From: Legionellales bacterium
GTDB lineage: Bacteria; Pseudomonadota; Gammaproteobacteria; Comchoanobacterales; Comchoanobacteraceae
Direction: 5' to 3'
DNA length: 47,277 nt
Assembly: GCA_002722995.1 (NCBI GenBank)
Contig: PBNF01000032.1
Coordinates: forward strand, 1-47,277
Part shown: piece by piece, positions 1-9,023 of the stretch
Numbering within the stretch: the first letter of the stretch is position 1
Layout of the letters: every line of letters starts with the position of its first letter
Program-made: the position numbers and the translations under genes
Notes under the pieces: generated by a model
The model's database searches: none
The model's input: the letters and a program-made list of their open reading frames with translations, nothing else
Told to the model about the DNA's origin: nothing

Positions 1-1512
1 AAATAGTCCCGTTAATGCTAATAAGACTTGATAAACTGTAATACTAGATAAATTGAGTGGACTTAGGTTTGGCATCATTAGGTTAGGGTTGATAAGGTAT
101 ACGCTGACGGCTGCGATAGTTGAGATGGCCATCATATATATGGAGCGTATGGGGCGCTCCTGTTTTCTGATAATACTTTTTATCCTATCGAAATTTTTTT
201 GATCTTGAGGTTGTAGTGTGAGTGAGAGCCCTGCATACTCTTCTGCCAGCTTACCTAATTCTGTATTTGTATCCTTAACGAGTCCGACATTATGTACAGA
301 CTGCAACGGATTTCCTTGGTCATGGCCTAATGATCGAATAAACACAAGTAGATCAAATTGCCCAGGATCCGCGTCAATGGTCATCCATAACCTGGACAAA
401 GTTCTGCTAAAATCCGCTTCTAATGCCCGGAATAGTGCCTCCTCCTGATTTCTTCCATTCAAGATGAGTTGATGGCATTCCTTCGCTGCCAAGAAAGTAT
501 GAGAGATATAATCATGATGACTAAAAATCTTTGCGGATAGATAACTATTTATAAGCCCACTTATCACTGCGGTGAGGTATAGTAACATCATGTTTAATAG
601 CAGAACTGTTATGCCCATGATTCCATAAGCATGCGGCGTCATTGCATAGTAGCTGAATAACGCAGGTCCCACTATTAGAATCTCGTGAATGAATGGTTTT
701 TTAACCGTCTTGGAGAATTTGGATGTGGGTGCTATTTTGCAAATAATCATAGTGAATAATCGAGCGACGATTGAAGCGACAGGTATTGAGATTAACATTA
801 ATAAAAATGGACTAGCTAATAAAAATGGACTAGCTAATAAAAATGGACTAACTAACTGTGCTTTCACAAGTAAGTGCACCATTAATCCTAACCCGACAGT
901 TACTAAATAAGAAATACATGAAAAAGACATGAACGTCGATCGAAAGGGCGCGTCAGCAGGTGTTAACAGCTTCAGCTGGATAAACTCGGTGATTGCTGTA
1001 CCAATGAGTACATTTATGATACCTAAGGAAAAAGAGGATAAGATAAGATGAAAGTATGTTGAGCTGCCTAAATAAAATGAAAATGATGAAAATGACGTAA
1101 ACAAGAAGATAAACAAGCGGTTCTGATTAAATCTTAGACTTAGAATTTTTCCGATGATTATAAGTGTTGACACTATCATTAAGAAAGTAAAGGGGGTCGG
1201 CCCAAGTCCTTGGAAGAAGTCTAAGAAAGGTCCATGTCCTAAAGAAGACATTATGGGTGAGATAAGGTTATCTATGGGAATTATTAAAAATTTTTGGAGC
1301 ACAAAGATTGGGAGGATAAAGATTATTAATAGAGCTAGTGCAGCGAACCCAATGGCTAGAGAGGCTGTTAGAGTGATTTTCAGAAGTTTTACGATTGAGT
1401 CGAATATAATATTTAGAAATTTTACGATGAGGGGCTTCTTGTCGTGTGCATGTAACCTGTCCATTTGAGTTCGATCGATTTCTTCCCGTATGCCATCACA
1501 GATTGAGTGCAT
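1..1512 (-). CDS. Unrecognised polytopic membrane protein, C-terminus beyond the left edge
   Basis: Reading the minus strand from ATG 1512 gives 504 uninterrupted codons to base 1, so the gene continues outside the window. AGGAG lies 9 nt before the ATG; an in-frame ATG at 1536 lacks such a site. The first ~35 residues are polar. After them come roughly nine to ten hydrophobic segments, a ~110-residue polar helical section (codons ~355-465), and further hydrophobic segments at the edge. A six-residue unit LLASPF is repeated within one membrane segment by an 18-bp tandem repeat. No family is recognised; transporter-like or effector-like membrane roles are both possible. The length of open frame and the good ribosome site make the gene itself nearly certain. 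Confidence 0.85.
   Translation of the reverse strand, partial: MHSICDGIREEIDRTQMDRLHAHDKKPLIVKFLNIIFDSIVKLLKITLTASLAIGFAALALLIIFILPIFVLQKFLIIPIDNLISPIMSSLGHGPFLDFFQGLGPTPFTFLMIVSTLIIIGKILSLRFNQNRLFIFLFTSFSSFSFYLGSSTYFHLILSSFSLGIINVLIGTAITEFIQLKLLTPADAPFRSTFMSFSCISYLVTVGLGLMVHLLVKAQLVSPFLLASPFLLASPFLLMLISIPVASIVARLFTMIICKIAPTSKFSKTVKKPFIHEILIVGPALFSYYAMTPHAYGIMGITVLLLNMMLLYLTAVISGLINSYLSAKIFSHHDYISHTFLAAKECHQLILNGRNQEEALFRALEADFSRTLSRLWMTIDADPGQFDLLVFIRSLGHDQGNPLQSVHNVGLVKDTNTELGKLAEEYAGLSLTLQPQDQKNFDRIKSIIRKQERPIRSIYMMAISTIAAVSVYLINPNLMMPNLSPLNLSSITVYQVLLALTGLF
803..856. repeat. Three tandem copies of an 18-bp unit
   Basis: Units at 803-820, 821-838 and 839-856. The first two are identical and the third differs at two bases. 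The unit is a multiple of three and lies inside the minus-strand membrane protein, so it duplicates LLASPF in frame within a hydrophobic helix. This suggests recent slippage expansion. Confidence 0.95.
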
Positions 1513-1591
1513 AAGACTTTCTCCTTTAATTTTCATTTTTTGTGTAGGTGTTAACTAAATAATCTGTTTGTTAATATTTAAAAAACAGGTG

Positions 1592-1620
1592 TTCATATCA
1601 CTTTTTTTTATATGTGTCAA
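1592..1620 (-). promoter_or_regulatory. Sigma70-like promoter of the 1-1512 gene
   Basis: On the minus strand TTGACA (1620-1615) is followed after 17 bp by TATGAA (1597-1592). The -35 is consensus and the -10 matches at 4 of 6. A start point near 1586 would give a leader of about 75 nt before ATG 1512. Confidence 0.5.
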
Positions 1621-1994
1621 TTATTGATAATTTGATTTGTATGTAGATCTAAATATTGAACTTGTCGGCTGTTGTAGATATAAGCATCTAGAGTGGGGCT
1701 GATATTCCTGTCATTGAGAATGAGCATCATTCCTTTCTTTATCGCTTTATTGAGCGTGGCTTTCACGGTGGCTGTATGGTTTTGAATCGATCCTATAAAC
1801 ATCAAATCCGCTGACTTTAAAGGTTACGCATGGATAGAAGCCTGAGGCCATTACAATAATGGTTTTTATCATCTATTTTCAGTGCTTTCAACATCATATG
1901 TGCTTCAAACACATGTATCCAAATTCAAGGGGTCGTCCATGGGTTGCGTATATCAATGATTTAATGGGTGCATTTTTGCATAAAAACGCAATAT

Positions 1995-2027
1995 CTTAAT
2001 AAAACGTTAACAAATAAACGTTAAAAT
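1995..2027 (+). promoter_or_regulatory. PmrA-box-like repeats with -10 hexamer
   Basis: CTTAAT (1995-2000), 5 bp, GTTAAC (2006-2011), then 10 bp, then TAAAAT (2022-2027) as a possible -10. The TTAA cores are 11 bp apart, one helical turn, as in PmrA boxes (YTTAAK-N5-YTTAAK). The second half-site departs from that consensus at its outer bases. AACGTTAA is also directly repeated at 2003-2010 and 2017-2024. No -35 hexamer is evident, as expected for an activator-dependent promoter. The regulator's identity is inference. Confidence 0.4.
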
Positions 2028-2062
2028 GAATATTTGTTTTTATGTTTAGGCAGCGGTGTGTC

Positions 2063-3532
2063 ATGCCCTTGGAAATTGAAACACAAAAAGTATTCTTAAA
2101 TGCTGTTCGTACAGGGGAGTTTGCTGTTGCAAATGCGCTCTTAGCGGCGGATCAAAGCGATTCAAATCTTAGGGTCAGTGAAGATTTTCCAAGAGACCGT
2201 GCATCACGTCTAAATTTAGCGCGTTTTATTGTGCAAGGACAATTCACAGAGACAGCACAACAACACTTTTCAGAGCGTTTGTTTGAAAAGACAGATGGAA
2301 CAGAAGAACAACCGCCTCTTAATGCTTTAGAGCTGCTTGTGCTTGAGGGTGTTCATGATGCTGCACGGGCTGATCTGATGCTGGCTCCAGGTCTTAAGAT
2401 CAGTGAAGCATTTCCAAAAGACAACGTGTCACTGGGTTGTCTTTGGCGCTTTGTTTTGGATCAATATGCGGGTTTAAGTGAGCCACTTAAACAAGAGGTG
2501 CCAAAGCTTCTTAATTGGTGTACAGCATCAGATGATTCGCACTATCAGGCCTTTAATTATTTTCTGCTCTGCAATAATACAAATCATTGCTTGGAGATCT
2601 TAAACCATGCACCTGAAGGTCTGTTTCAGCCCTATATTCCAGCGCATGAAAAAGTGATGCATCGTGCTTTATTGAGTATCATTCAAGCACAGTTAGCAAA
2701 GAGAGGTTTAGCGGCGACCGAAGAGTCGAGATTAGAGTTGACATTGAAATATATTATGGGCCCAGAGCATCTTTTTCGTACAGATACTTTGCGAGGTTTC
2801 ATCATGGTGCTTATAAAAGAGAGGACGCATTTGAATCATTTCGATCAGTTTTTTGATCTTCTATCAAGGATAGCGGCAGTAGAGGATAAAAAAGCTGTAA
2901 TAGCAAGCTCGACAGCGAACAATGATTTGTTTGAACCTATCCAATACACCCTTCGTGATAGATCAGGTCAACAATTTACTGTGTATGATACATCAGGGTC
3001 ATACTCTAGGGCTCGATGCGCTGATCTACTCGTTAAATCTGAGTTTTTCGCTATGATCAGTACGATCCCAGCAATCATGATTTCTACGTCGATATGTATG
3101 CTAGTAGGCCTAGAAGACGTTGATTTGGTCTTGGATATAGGCGGCCTGATCATCCTCATCCTCCTGACACTTGGTGTGTGTGCTTATTTTGGCGCTAATA
3201 TTTCAATGAGATCTGCAAATCATCAGCAGTTTCAAGTGCTTGATTCTAGAATAGAGGCGTATCGTTTAGAGCTTGATCAGACAAAAAAAGAACTGGCCCA
3301 ACAAGTGACAGAGGCTGTTGAAAAACCTAAATTATATCAAGCCTACCAAAGATTGGCATTTATGTTGATGGGGGGGCGGAATCATCATCCTGTTCAAATT
3401 GATGATGGTATCGATCAAAGTGTCGGCAAGCAGCTTGTTGATCAGTTAAGTCAGAAACCTCTTCCCGCTCAAGCGCAAATGGAGCATTTCGAATCAGAAC
3501 TTCAAGCAAAAATAGCTCAACAACACGCTTAA
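2063..3532 (+). CDS. Unrecognised helical protein with ankyrin-like N-terminus and membrane hairpin
   Basis: I prefer ATG 2063 (489 aa) because the inferred transcription start near 2034 leaves too short a leader for ATG 2042, which has no ribosome site; 2042 remains possible (496 aa). The N-terminal ~230 residues are helical and begin like an ankyrin helix pair. Two diverged copies of a ~21-residue motif (LRVSEDFP.. and LKISEAFP..) lie 75 residues apart (bases 2168-2455). Two hydrophobic segments (~330-350 and ~357-377) form a hairpin, followed by a probable coiled coil (~385-420) and a polar tail. No family or catalytic motif is recognised. The layout and upstream TTAA repeats would fit a host-directed protein, but that is speculation. 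Confidence 0.85.
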   Translation: MPLEIETQKVFLNAVRTGEFAVANALLAADQSDSNLRVSEDFPRDRASRLNLARFIVQGQFTETAQQHFSERLFEKTDGTEEQPPLNALELLVLEGVHDAARADLMLAPGLKISEAFPKDNVSLGCLWRFVLDQYAGLSEPLKQEVPKLLNWCTASDDSHYQAFNYFLLCNNTNHCLEILNHAPEGLFQPYIPAHEKVMHRALLSIIQAQLAKRGLAATEESRLELTLKYIMGPEHLFRTDTLRGFIMVLIKERTHLNHFDQFFDLLSRIAAVEDKKAVIASSTANNDLFEPIQYTLRDRSGQQFTVYDTSGSYSRARCADLLVKSEFFAMISTIPAIMISTSICMLVGLEDVDLVLDIGGLIILILLTLGVCAYFGANISMRSANHQQFQVLDSRIEAYRLELDQTKKELAQQVTEAVEKPKLYQAYQRLAFMLMGGRNHHPVQIDDGIDQSVGKQLVDQLSQKPLPAQAQMEHFESELQAKIAQQHA

Positions 3533-3750
3533 TCAGCACATATAAGTATAGAATTTAATCATTTTGAAGTTGGGTGATCATCATGAATCTCACTTGTATC
3601 AGTCATAAAAATAAGCCCTATATAGCAGTTAAAGAATGCATTTAAACTTCATCATTTAAGCACAAAGTGCTATCGATTTTAAATCAAGTGTTTCAATGAA
3701 TATTATCACCAGAATCGCTCTATAAATTTACATAATGAGATGACTGAAAT

Positions 3751-4365
3751 TTATTCCGGCTTAAGCGTCAGTATAGGTTTGAGTGTTTGATGTAAAGTAT
3801 GTAGTTGGCCATCAAAAAAGTGTGAAGCATTAGGAATCTCAATGTAGTGATTCGATTGAATGCGTGCTTCAAAGGCTCTACGTGTCGCTTTAGGTGATGT
3901 GATGGTATCTAAATTGCCTTGAATAATTGTTGTTGAATGAGGCAGTTTTTGAAGATTAAAAGGTAATCTTTCAACAGGTGGGGCAATTAAAATGACAGAC
4001 ATCGTTGGTTGAGCAATTTCAGCTGCAACATAGCTTCCAAAAGAAAATCCGATTAAATATTGAGGGGGGGTTCCATGATGTTTGATCAGCCAACGAATGG
4101 CCGCTTGGGCATCTTCAGATGCACCCTTGAGATCGGTATAGTCACTTTCACTCTGTCCAACACCCTTAAAATTAAATCGTAGCGTATGAATACCAGCTTC
4201 TCGACATGCTTTTGCAGTGGTTGAGATAACTTTATTGTGCATGGTTCCGCAATACAAAGGATGTGGGTGTAATAGTAAGGCCCAAGGTGCCTGTGGGTGA
4301 TCGACTGTTTCTATTAGGGCCTCAAGCTTCCCAAGAGGGCCAGGGATGTTGAACGTCTTGATCAT
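3751..4365 (-). CDS. Alpha/beta hydrolase, COG2945-like
   Basis: 204 aa, the usual size of the small serine hydrolases of this family, whose natural substrate is generally unknown. Visible landmarks are HPHP near residue 33 (oxyanion-hole region), nucleophile elbow GFSFGS with Ser108, a likely acid Asp153 in GNLD, and His182 in ASHFF. There is no signal peptide, so it is probably cytoplasmic. Its ATG overlaps the last base of the upstream rubredoxin stop codon (TAATG), so the two are translationally coupled. A carboxylesterase or peptidase-like role is possible; the substrate cannot be read from the sequence. Confidence 0.85.
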   Translation of the reverse strand: MIKTFNIPGPLGKLEALIETVDHPQAPWALLLHPHPLYCGTMHNKVISTTAKACREAGIHTLRFNFKGVGQSESDYTDLKGASEDAQAAIRWLIKHHGTPPQYLIGFSFGSYVAAEIAQPTMSVILIAPPVERLPFNLQKLPHSTTIIQGNLDTITSPKATRRAFEARIQSNHYIEIPNASHFFDGQLHTLHQTLKPILTLKPE

Positions 4366-4529
4366 TAGACTTCGATCATTTGGAAATCATCTTTCATCGC
4401 AGCACAATCAGGGCACATCCAATCAACGGGTACATCTTCCCATAAAGTGCCAGGCTCAATTCCATCTGCAGGCCAACCTTCAGCTTCATCATAAATGAAA
4501 CCACATACAAGACAGAGATATTTACGCAT
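4365..4529 (-). CDS. rubA: Rubredoxin
   Basis: 54 aa. ATG 4529 follows AAGG at 6 nt; an ATG two codons upstream is less well placed. The product shows the two rubredoxin knuckles, CLVC (Cys6, Cys9) and CPDC (Cys39, Cys42), which ligate one iron. It also has the framing residues [19 protein letters not shown] and DWMCP typical of the fold. The residue after the second knuckle is Ala43 rather than the usual Gly. It is a cytoplasmic one-electron carrier; the partner is unknown. It is co-translated with the downstream hydrolase and divergent from hemL. Confidence 0.93.
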   Translation of the reverse strand: MRKYLCLVCGFIYDEAEGWPADGIEPGTLWEDVPVDWMCPDCAAMKDDFQMIEV

Positions 4530-5048
4530 CTTCATCCTTTTAAATTAAAATACTATTGTGCAAAAAAAACGTGATCAATTCAAATGTGATGCACATGAAG
4601 GTATTGTTTTCATCTTTTAGATTCTATTGTAGAGGGGATGAATCATAGCATCTTACTGCTGATCCGTTATCATGATCAAAATCTTTTTCACTCGATATAT
4701 CACTGGTTTTTGATGTCTGGCGAGTTTTAAGTTTAGAAGCCACTTTTTCAGATCAATTGGAAGAATTGAAAGCAGTGAAAGTTCACAACAACTCGTTCTT
4801 ATAAGCAGGCTTATTGTTGGACTTAGGTCATCTATGTCATCATCTGTTTAAGTGTGAAATAGGTGTTTAGTGATTAAAAGGTTAAAATCATGTAATCAAA
4901 TTTAGAAAGCGCAGAAGGTTCGATACTGATCATTGATTAGAATTAAAATCATGCTTATCAACGAGGTCATCTTTAAAAGTCTTTTTAAAACAGTGTGTTA
5001 AGGTTTTTGTTTCTCTCATTCAAAGAATAGGTGGTCAAGTGAGTGAGA
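4530..5048. other. Gene-poor stretch between rubredoxin and hemL
   Basis: About 520 bp with stops in all frames. I see no RNA gene or repeat. It must contain the rubredoxin promoter on the minus strand, but none stands out. Confidence 0.5.
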
Positions 5049-5077
5049 TTGAAATAGAGCCAAACTTTGAGTATAAT
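5049..5077 (+). promoter_or_regulatory. Sigma70 promoter of hemL-waaA
   Basis: TTGAAA (5049-5054), 17-bp spacer, TATAAT (5072-5077). The -10 is consensus and the -35 matches 5 of 6. A start near 5084 leaves a short leader of about 18-20 nt to the hemL start. Confidence 0.75.
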
Positions 5078-5101
5078 TAGAGCCTAAATACATAGGATTA
5101 A

Positions 5102-6388
5102 ATGATGAGTCAATTGATCAATCAAGCGCAACAATATACGCCAGGTGGTGTTCATTCTCCAGTGAGAGCCTGTACAGGAATGGGCGTAGCGCCTTTGTTT
5201 TTGACGCATGCAACAGGACCGTACGTTGTTGACCACCAGGGGCAACAGTATGTTGATTATATTTGTGGCTTCGGCCCAACGATTTTAGGTCATGGTCATC
5301 CAGCTATATCAAAAGCTGTTACACAACAAGCTCAACAGGGATTGGTGTATGGCATTTCAGATGTAAAAGCTCCAATTTTATCACAATATATCTGTGAAGC
5401 ATTTCCATCAGTAGAACAGGTTCGTTTGATGAACTCAGGCACTGAAGCCTGTATGACCGCGGTACGTTTGGCTCGAGCTGCAACACAACGCCCTAAAGTT
5501 ATTAAATTTGAAGGAACCTATCATGGTCATCATGATGCTTTTTTAGTTTCAGCGGGTTCAGGTGCGATGAATACTGTATCAACCTCGGGTGTTACGGTAG
5601 GTGCAACTCAGGACACTGTGCTTTTGCCTTTTAATGATATTGTTGCAGTTGAGCAAGCTTTTAAAACAGATCCGAAAGCCTTTGCGGCCATTATGATTGA
5701 ACCCATTGCTGGCAATATGGGGATGATCTTGCCTAAAACAGGTTATCTTAAAGCATTAAGACAGTTATGTGACCAGTACGGAGTGATGTTGATTTTTGAT
5801 GAAGTCATGACGGGTTTTCGAGTGGCTTATGGGGGGGCGAGTGTACACTATGACATTCGGCCTGATTTAGTGGTTTTGGGTAAAGTGATCGGTGGAGGCT
5901 TACCGATTGGTGCTGTAGCTGGCCCACGAGCAATATTATCATTACTGGCCCCAATTGGACCTGTCTATCAAGCAGGAACTTTTTCAGCCAATCCCATGAG
6001 TCTGAGCGCTGGGATTGCAACCTTCCAGCAACTTCAAGTTCAAGGAGTGTATGAAGGGTTAACTTCATATGCAAATGCTTTATGTGAAGGCCTGGTCAAG
6101 TGTTCAGCTGCCTGTGATGTGCCGTTGCAATGTGTATCCCTAGGCGGGATGTTAGGCTTGTTTTTTTCAGAGCAGCCTGTTGAATGTTTAACTGATGCTC
6201 AAGCATCAAACCTTGATCAGTTTAAACTCTTTTATCGTACAATGCGTGAACAAGGGGTCTTATGGCCTCCTTCTCCTTACGAAGCTTTTTTCATTGGGAC
6301 TCAACACGATGATGAAACCCTTCGCAAAACATTAGAGGCCGCAAGATATGCTTTCAAAGCGTGTTCAATTTCGGAGGGTGTGCATTGA
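5102..6388 (+). CDS. hemL: Glutamate-1-semialdehyde 2,1-aminomutase
   Basis: 428 aa, close to E. coli HemL. It converts glutamate-1-semialdehyde to 5-aminolevulinate, the precursor of heme, in the cytoplasm with PLP. Landmarks are GGVHSPVRA near the start, NSGTEA (~111-116) for phosphate binding, GTYHGHHD (~138-145), FDEVMTGFR (~232-240) and the PLP lysine Lys261 in LGKVIGGGLPIG. Two consecutive ATGs (5102, 5105) are possible starts; AGGA upstream is better spaced for the second. It ends inside the start codon of waaA, so the two form one transcription unit. Confidence 0.97.
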   Translation: MMSQLINQAQQYTPGGVHSPVRACTGMGVAPLFLTHATGPYVVDHQGQQYVDYICGFGPTILGHGHPAISKAVTQQAQQGLVYGISDVKAPILSQYICEAFPSVEQVRLMNSGTEACMTAVRLARAATQRPKVIKFEGTYHGHHDAFLVSAGSGAMNTVSTSGVTVGATQDTVLLPFNDIVAVEQAFKTDPKAFAAIMIEPIAGNMGMILPKTGYLKALRQLCDQYGVMLIFDEVMTGFRVAYGGASVHYDIRPDLVVLGKVIGGGLPIGAVAGPRAILSLLAPIGPVYQAGTFSANPMSLSAGIATFQQLQVQGVYEGLTSYANALCEGLVKCSAACDVPLQCVSLGGMLGLFFSEQPVECLTDAQASNLDQFKLFYRTMREQGVLWPPSPYEAFFIGTQHDDETLRKTLEAARYAFKACSISEGVH

Positions 6389-7653
6389 TTTGGAGGGGGT
6401 ATCAATGGATCACCTGGTTGCTTGCACCTTGGGCTTTATTATGTGTGGTGGTGCGCTTGTACAAAGAGCCGCTATATCGAATACATTGGCGGCAACGATT
6501 CGGATATGATTATCCAGATAAGGTTTCAAATACACTCTGGTTCCATGCTGTATCTGTAGGCGAGGTGAATTTGGCAGCCACCTTGATTCAATCTTTAAAT
6601 ATTGATCGCCCCATTATACTCACGACAACCACTTTGACGGGGGCTGAACGTGCACGTGTTGTATTAGGTGATCGAGTGATTCATGTGTACGCCCCTTTTG
6701 ATTTAAAATCAGTGGTTATGAGGTTTATAGAACATTTTAAACCCATAGCCCTATATTTAATTGAAACAGAATTATGGCCACATTGGATTCATTGTTGTCA
6801 GCAGCAAGAGATTCCTGTGATGCTTATTAATGGTCGTTTATCGGATCGATCATATCGACGTTACTGTTTAATTCGACCCTTAACGCGTGCGATGTTATCT
6901 GCTTTATCATGTCTTGCCGTTCAATCTTCATTGATTGGTGAGCGTTTTTTAAAATTGGGAGCTGCTCCTGATCGAGTTCAAGTGATGAATAATATTAAAT
7001 ATGAAATTCCAATGTCGTTGTCCGATCAGGCTTTAGGGTTTAAATTACGTCAATCTTTAGGTGGAGCCTCTAGACCTTGTGTTATTGCAGCAAGCACACA
7101 CCCAGGAGAGGAGATAATGGTGCTTGAAGCCTTCGTTCAATTGAAGTCACGCGCTCAAGATCCTTGTTTGATTCTAGCCCCTCGTCATCCAATACGCGTG
7201 GATGATATACTCAAATTATGTCATCAGTTCAATTTAAAATCAGCTCGATCAACCACAATAGCATCCGATCAACTCAATTCAATTGAAGTCTTGATTGTGG
7301 ATACATTGGGTCAATTATGTCAGTTCTATACAGCTTCTGATATTGCTTTCATCGGGGGAAGTTTAATTGAGCATGGAGGGCACAATCCGATTGAAGCGAT
7401 TCAAGCATCATGCGCCTGTTTGAGTGGGCCTCATGTCTTTAATTTTGAGGATATGTATGAGGCTTTATTCGAATCAGGGGGCTGTGTACGGGTTAAAGAT
7501 GCTCAAGCTTTATTTCAGTCATGGGATCATTTGATTCATACCCCTGAGCAACAAATGCAACAGGTTCGTGATGCACAAGCGGTGATTCGCCAAACGCAGG
7601 GAGGGCTTAATCAACACTTAGCACTGATTGAGGCATTATGCTCATCAGATTGA
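6385..7653 (+). CDS. waaA: 3-deoxy-D-manno-octulosonic acid (Kdo) transferase
   Basis: Inner-membrane glycosyltransferase that adds Kdo to lipid IVA during LPS synthesis. I choose TTG 6385 (422 aa): GGAGG lies 7 nt upstream and TTGA overlaps the hemL stop. A longer GTG start at 6361 lacks such a site. The N-terminus holds a membrane anchor (WITWLLAPWALLCVVVRL). WFHAVSVGEVN (acceptor-side Glu), IETELWPHW, NGRLSDRS and the C-terminal GGSLIEHGGHNPIEA donor-binding motif are all present. The 3' end overlaps the convergent ABC ATPase gene by 9 bp. Confidence 0.95.
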   Translation: MIWRGYQWITWLLAPWALLCVVVRLYKEPLYRIHWRQRFGYDYPDKVSNTLWFHAVSVGEVNLAATLIQSLNIDRPIILTTTTLTGAERARVVLGDRVIHVYAPFDLKSVVMRFIEHFKPIALYLIETELWPHWIHCCQQQEIPVMLINGRLSDRSYRRYCLIRPLTRAMLSALSCLAVQSSLIGERFLKLGAAPDRVQVMNNIKYEIPMSLSDQALGFKLRQSLGGASRPCVIAASTHPGEEIMVLEAFVQLKSRAQDPCLILAPRHPIRVDDILKLCHQFNLKSARSTTIASDQLNSIEVLIVDTLGQLCQFYTASDIAFIGGSLIEHGGHNPIEAIQASCACLSGPHVFNFEDMYEALFESGGCVRVKDAQALFQSWDHLIHTPEQQMQQVRDAQAVIRQTQGGLNQHLALIEALCSSD

Positions 7654-8958
7654 ATCAGGGTCCTCTAAGCTGAGTAAGCCTGTATTAACATTATAAGCAA
7701 ATAACTCAGCATAACGACCCCAATCAATGGCAATGGTTAAAACAGCTTTTGCACTTTCTTCTGTTAAGCTGTCTTGAAGTTCAACGAGAAATCGAGATTC
7801 ATTTGCAGATTGGTTATAGCGATCTTCAAGGATTCGTCGAATATGTCTAATTAAAGGAACATGCGCAGAGAGTTGTTGAGCAAAAATAGTTTTTCGGCTT
7901 AAAATATCCGCATCTGCAAAAGCACGTCCAATGGGTGTTAATATAATATCTCCTTTTTCTAAATAGATGAGCCGCAAAATTTCTAACACTTCTGTGATTT
8001 GAAAGAGGTCATCAACATCAAGCCCCATGTCTTCTGCAAACACTGAAAGATCTGTTTTGTGAGAATCTTCATGATTGTTTAGAGCTTCAATTAATCCCGA
8101 TAATTCAGAAATACTGACAGAAGGTAAGCGGTAATTTAAATCAATAACTTTGTAGCGACTGCCCGCGGGTTTATCATCTTGAGCTGCCTGTGTAATTGAG
8201 TCATAAACCTGATCAATCCAGGGTTGAAAGGCTGGATCTTGCTCAGTTCTAGGATGTGGAAGTGCTGTTCGAAGTTCTGTTTTAATTCGACCGGGGTTGG
8301 CGCTGAAAACTAAAATTCGATCAGCCATCAAAGCCGCTTCTTCAATACTATGGGTCACCATTAAGATAGCCGATAAATTGGTTTGTTCTGTATTCCATAA
8401 ATCCATTAAATCTGCGCGTAAATTTTCAGAGGTCAAGGTATCGAGCGCTGAAAAAGGTTCATCCATGAGTAATATCGTGGGGTCAACAGCTAAAGCGCGT
8501 GCCAGGCCGACCCGTTGACACATGCCACCTGAAAGTTCTTTGGGGTAAGCGCTTTCAAAGCCATCTAAGCCTACCATATCAATGGCGCGCAGCGCTTTTT
8601 CTCTACGTTCATGGTGTTTGTAGGGTAAAGCCTCCAGGCCCAACTCAACATTACCCAATACAGATAGCCAGGGGAGTAAGGCAAAATCTTGAAAGACCAT
8701 GCTTAATCCAGGAATGGGCTGTGTCACTGGTTGTCCTTGGTATAGAACCTGTCCTTGGGTGGGTTGGATGAGTCCTGCCATCATCCTAAGTAAGGTGGAT
8801 TTGCCTGAACCTGTTTTGCCAATTAAAGCCACCAATTCACCGGGGTAAATTTTTAAAGAACAGTCATCAATCACCCTGACATCAGGGCGGTGATCTTGAG
8901 AAAACGATCGGCTCACATGATTGAGCTCAATTAAAGGGTTAGATGAAGGGATTGGCAT
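7645..8958 (-). CDS. NitT/TauT-type ABC transporter ATPase with AAA-associated C-terminal domain
   Basis: 437 aa from ATG 8958, chosen because GGAG lies 6 nt upstream; in-frame ATGs at 8961 and 8970 would put GGAG too close or inside the gene. The ABC domain has Walker A GKTGSGKST, signature LSGGM, Walker B ILLMDEP and the switch His in MVTHS. The remaining ~150 residues match the AAA-associated C-terminal domain seen in anion-transporter ATPases. It lies 65 nt downstream of the double permease and energises it. No periplasmic binding protein is encoded nearby. Substrate unknown; nitrate or taurine should not be assumed. Confidence 0.92.
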   Translation of the reverse strand: MPIPSSNPLIELNHVSRSFSQDHRPDVRVIDDCSLKIYPGELVALIGKTGSGKSTLLRMMAGLIQPTQGQVLYQGQPVTQPIPGLSMVFQDFALLPWLSVLGNVELGLEALPYKHHERREKALRAIDMVGLDGFESAYPKELSGGMCQRVGLARALAVDPTILLMDEPFSALDTLTSENLRADLMDLWNTEQTNLSAILMVTHSIEEAALMADRILVFSANPGRIKTELRTALPHPRTEQDPAFQPWIDQVYDSITQAAQDDKPAGSRYKVIDLNYRLPSVSISELSGLIEALNNHEDSHKTDLSVFAEDMGLDVDDLFQITEVLEILRLIYLEKGDIILTPIGRAFADADILSRKTIFAQQLSAHVPLIRHIRRILEDRYNQSANESRFLVELQDSLTEESAKAVLTIAIDWGRYAELFAYNVNTGLLSLEDPDSI

Positions 8959-9023
8959 CATACACTCCATGCGTTATGTCATTTAGTTTAAACAGATTTG
9001 AGGTTTATGCAAAGGCCTCATCA

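Larger units (their letters stand above)
1513..2041. other. Divergent intergenic region
   Basis: About 530 bp between two divergent unknown genes. It holds the minus-strand promoter (1592-1620) and the TTAA-repeat site (1995-2027). A 62-codon minus frame (1617-1805) begins only at TTG and has no ribosome site. I do not regard it as a gene, though it could be a decayed fragment. Confidence 0.5.

Noticed and set aside
803..856. CRISPR-like repeat
   Set aside because: Units are directly adjacent, 18 bp, no spacers, and in frame within a coding sequence.
1617..1805. 62-codon minus-strand frame
   Set aside because: TTG start, no ribosome site, no recognisable motif; it overlaps the -35 of the promoter at 1592-1620. 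Could be a fragment, not supported as a gene.
5805..6074. 89-codon minus frame in hemL
   Set aside because: Shadow of a strongly conserved gene on the opposite strand.
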